Assembly: GCA_013375405.1 (NCBI GenBank)
Contig: JABXJU010000043.1
Location: forward strand, 1-24,630
Origin: Candidatus Helarchaeota archaeon
GTDB lineage: Archaea > Asgardarchaeota > Lokiarchaeia > Helarchaeales > HEL-GB-A
Direction of reading: 5' to 3'
DNA: 24,630 nucleotides
Within the stretch, counting starts at the first letter, position 1; every line of letters starts with the position of its first letter. Positions 23,026 through 24,630 of this stretch are shown piece after piece. The notes under the pieces were generated by a model. That model ran no database searches. It was not told the origin of the DNA and saw only the letters and a list, made by a program, of their open reading frames with translations. The position numbers and the translations under genes are program-made.

Positions 23026-24072
23026 GTGCTACGGTGGGAGCGATTTAACGTATCAGAGTTAACGACTCTAGGAAGAAGGACACGGTGGGCGCTTGAGAAT
23101 AATACGATTGAATTCCCAGATTTAACAAAAGTAAAAACAATTGAAGATATTTATACCGAAGATTCGATTTACTTTCAAATAGGCAATGAACTATTGGAGG
23201 AATTAATTCACCGCATGAATGAATCAATCGAGCATGCAGCTCAATTATCCAAAGGAGAGACAGAAGAAATTTTTGTTGATTACTGGGCACTACCTCCGGT
23301 TGTATCTATCACGAGCAACCTTCAGGCTGGCACTACCAAGCTCATTTATTCCGCAAATTGTGACTGTAGTTTTGTTATCCTTGATGATTTTACGGGTGAA
23401 GTCATGGCGATTTGGGCGAATCATATTGAGGATGGCTTAATTGTTGATCGATATTATATTGCGCCGATCCTCGATGGAAATGAGGAAGGGTGGGAGATTA
23501 TGAATCGACGCCACTTGAAAATTGGTGAACGATTGCGTGACATCCCAAAAAAGAGAAAATTGGCAGATGCAGGGCAACTTATCGTGGATATTTTAAAAGA
23601 TATTCGGAATGAACTGCACCCTGAATGGAGCGGTGGCACATTTTATGCCTGTATGGCGTGTATGTTTGGGGCATATAATAATATAACCATGAAAAGCAAT
23701 TACGAGGTGTTAGGGTCGATTTGGGATGGCGTAAATGCACCGAAACTTGGATATAAAGATAGTTGGTTTATTTATGTCCCATTACCACCTATCTTAAATA
23801 CCTTATTTGCCTTACCGCGGGATATTTGGATTAAACGCCTTACAAATTTAACGACAGGCGGGCGATTTTATATTCATCAGCAATCGGCGGACATGTCAAC
23901 AATTAATAAGATCTTCGGACGTGATGCGATTTTCGTACCAACTCCAGAACAGACTATTAAAGCGCAGCCCCCTAAGAAGGGAGAAGATTTTAAGTTTCCC
24001 GATACGAAAGAAAAAGTTCCACGTGATGTAAAAGGCCGTCAGTTTCTTGATGAATTCAATCTAACTAAATAA
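23026..24072 (+). CDS. 348-residue protein of unknown function
   Basis: Starts at GTG 23026 with GGTGAT 5-7 nt upstream; the next in-frame Met is at residue 64, which makes the GTG necessary. It appears as a mixed alpha/beta soluble protein. Recognisable landmarks are NCDCSFVILDDFTGEVMAIWANHIEDG (about 110-136), a basic helix LKIGERLRDIPKKRKLADAG, HPEWSGGTFYACMACMFGAYNN (about 198-219, with a CMAC pair), and a proline-rich end PKKGEDFKFPDTKEKVP. No family motif was found. No signal peptide or membrane helix is evident. It is divergent from the coiled-coil gene and convergent with the V4R-like gene. Confidence 0.7.
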   Translation: MLRWERFNVSELTTLGRRTRWALENNTIEFPDLTKVKTIEDIYTEDSIYFQIGNELLEELIHRMNESIEHAAQLSKGETEEIFVDYWALPPVVSITSNLQAGTTKLIYSANCDCSFVILDDFTGEVMAIWANHIEDGLIVDRYYIAPILDGNEEGWEIMNRRHLKIGERLRDIPKKRKLADAGQLIVDILKDIRNELHPEWSGGTFYACMACMFGAYNNITMKSNYEVLGSIWDGVNAPKLGYKDSWFIYVPLPPILNTLFALPRDIWIKRLTNLTTGGRFYIHQQSADMSTINKIFGRDAIFVPTPEQTIKAQPPKKGEDFKFPDTKEKVPRDVKGRQFLDEFNLTK

Positions 24073-24102
24073 GTTCATTAAAAATATTTTGATTTTTTTA
24101 GA

Positions 24103-24612
24103 TTACTTAATCTGACGAAGATATTCATTGGATTCCATTAAATCAAGTTTGTCCCGAGGATAGAGCCAGATCCGTATTTCTCCATTCGAATCACCATTTA
24201 AAAAGCACTTAGTTTCTCTTCCAATCACCTTAAAATCATTGCCAGTATAATCTTCTACTACCTGAATCATCTGTTCAATAGTTAAAACATGTAATTTTCC
24301 ATACTTATGGGCACCTAACTTCTCAGGAGGAATCATAGTATTACAACAATAAGGACATTGTGTTAATTCGAGGATTAATGTATCAACTTGTTGTTCAGAT
24401 TCGGAAGCAGGAATTAAAACTGGTTTTTTGTATATTTTTGTGGTCCAACTCCCGTTTACTGCGTAGAGGGCAGTTTCTACTATAAAGGGGAGATCCTCTA
24501 ACTTTTTTGTAATGAAGCTTTTAAAGGGGACACCCAAGACTTTGACTTCCAATAGCAGTTTAGAAACTACTTCTTCACACATGGGTCCAACAAGATCGAT
24601 TAAAGTATCCAT
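24103..24612 (-). CDS. V4R/heme-NO-binding-like protein, possibly 5'-incomplete
   Basis: 169 residues from ATG 24612. The frame stays open upstream to the window edge (six more codons), so the true start may lie outside. The second half has TQCPYCCNTMIPPEKLG (about 84-100), IEQMIQVVEDYTGNDFKVIGRETKCFLNGDSNGEIRIWLYP (about 113-152). The late ETxCxxxGDxxxEI pattern, a metal-ligand-like cysteine pair before it and the amphipathic helix resemble the V4R (4-vinyl reductase) fold that binds small hydrophobic ligands or regulates. The usual final Cys of GDxxCEF is replaced by Gly here. Assignment is tentative. Confidence 0.5.
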   Translation of the reverse strand: MDTLIDLVGPMCEEVVSKLLLEVKVLGVPFKSFITKKLEDLPFIVETALYAVNGSWTTKIYKKPVLIPASESEQQVDTLILELTQCPYCCNTMIPPEKLGAHKYGKLHVLTIEQMIQVVEDYTGNDFKVIGRETKCFLNGDSNGEIRIWLYPRDKLDLMESNEYLRQIK

Positions 24613-24630
24613 TGATTTTTCATAATCTCC

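Overview
The window looks like chromosomal DNA of an Asgard archaeon, most likely an mcr-bearing lineage related to Helarchaeales/Lokiarchaeia. Three things point there. First, there is a RagA/Gtr1-type small GTPase with its own C-terminal roadblock-like domain, near two proteins that look like longin-fold proteins. Second, the methanogenesis marker genes mmp3, mmp6 and mmp5 lie in a row. Third, the DNA is AT-rich with archaeal-style TATA boxes, some so close to the start codon that the transcripts would be leaderless. The taxonomic call is inference; there is no rRNA or ribosomal protein gene here to settle it.

Left part (1-11349), saccharolytic region: the start of a five-bladed beta-propeller glycosidase (partial), a 7-TM membrane protein, two small unknown proteins, a GH78 alpha-L-rhamnosidase divergent from a GPH-type sugar:cation symporter with a perfect 20-bp palindrome between them, an extended SDR epimerase/dehydratase with a 57-residue gene just upstream, and a GH2 beta-mannosidase. 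Between the SDR gene and the mannosidase sits a visibly GC-richer island (about 7.89-8.88 kb) with a divergent TFB-like (cyclin-fold) protein and a short GC-rich coding remnant, probably imported DNA.

Middle part (11389-15637), GTPase and regulator region: the Rag/Gtr-like GTPase converges on a longin-like plus coiled-coil protein. Then come a 43-residue zinc ribbon, endonuclease IV with all nine metal ligands, and a second longin-like protein. Directly upstream of that second gene lies a decayed tandem copy of its own 5' end.

Right part (15638-21657), a minus-strand run of seven closely spaced genes that may be one operon. In transcription order these are two paralogous winged-helix/ferredoxin proteins, a small Hsp20-like protein, an SCP2-like protein, Mmp3, Mmp6 and Mmp5. 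In methanogens Mmp3 and Mmp6 belong to the ATP-dependent activation complex of methyl-coenzyme M reductase, so this run looks like a maturation/activation module for an Mcr-type (methyl- or alkyl-CoM) reductase encoded elsewhere. The Mmp3 reading frame clearly continues upstream of its first ATG to a Shine-Dalgarno site, implying a non-canonical (ACG or ATT) start or a point mutation/sequence error.

The right edge holds a long coiled-coil protein, a divergent 348-residue unknown, and a V4R-like protein reaching the window end. No rRNA, tRNA, CRISPR array or transposase was seen.
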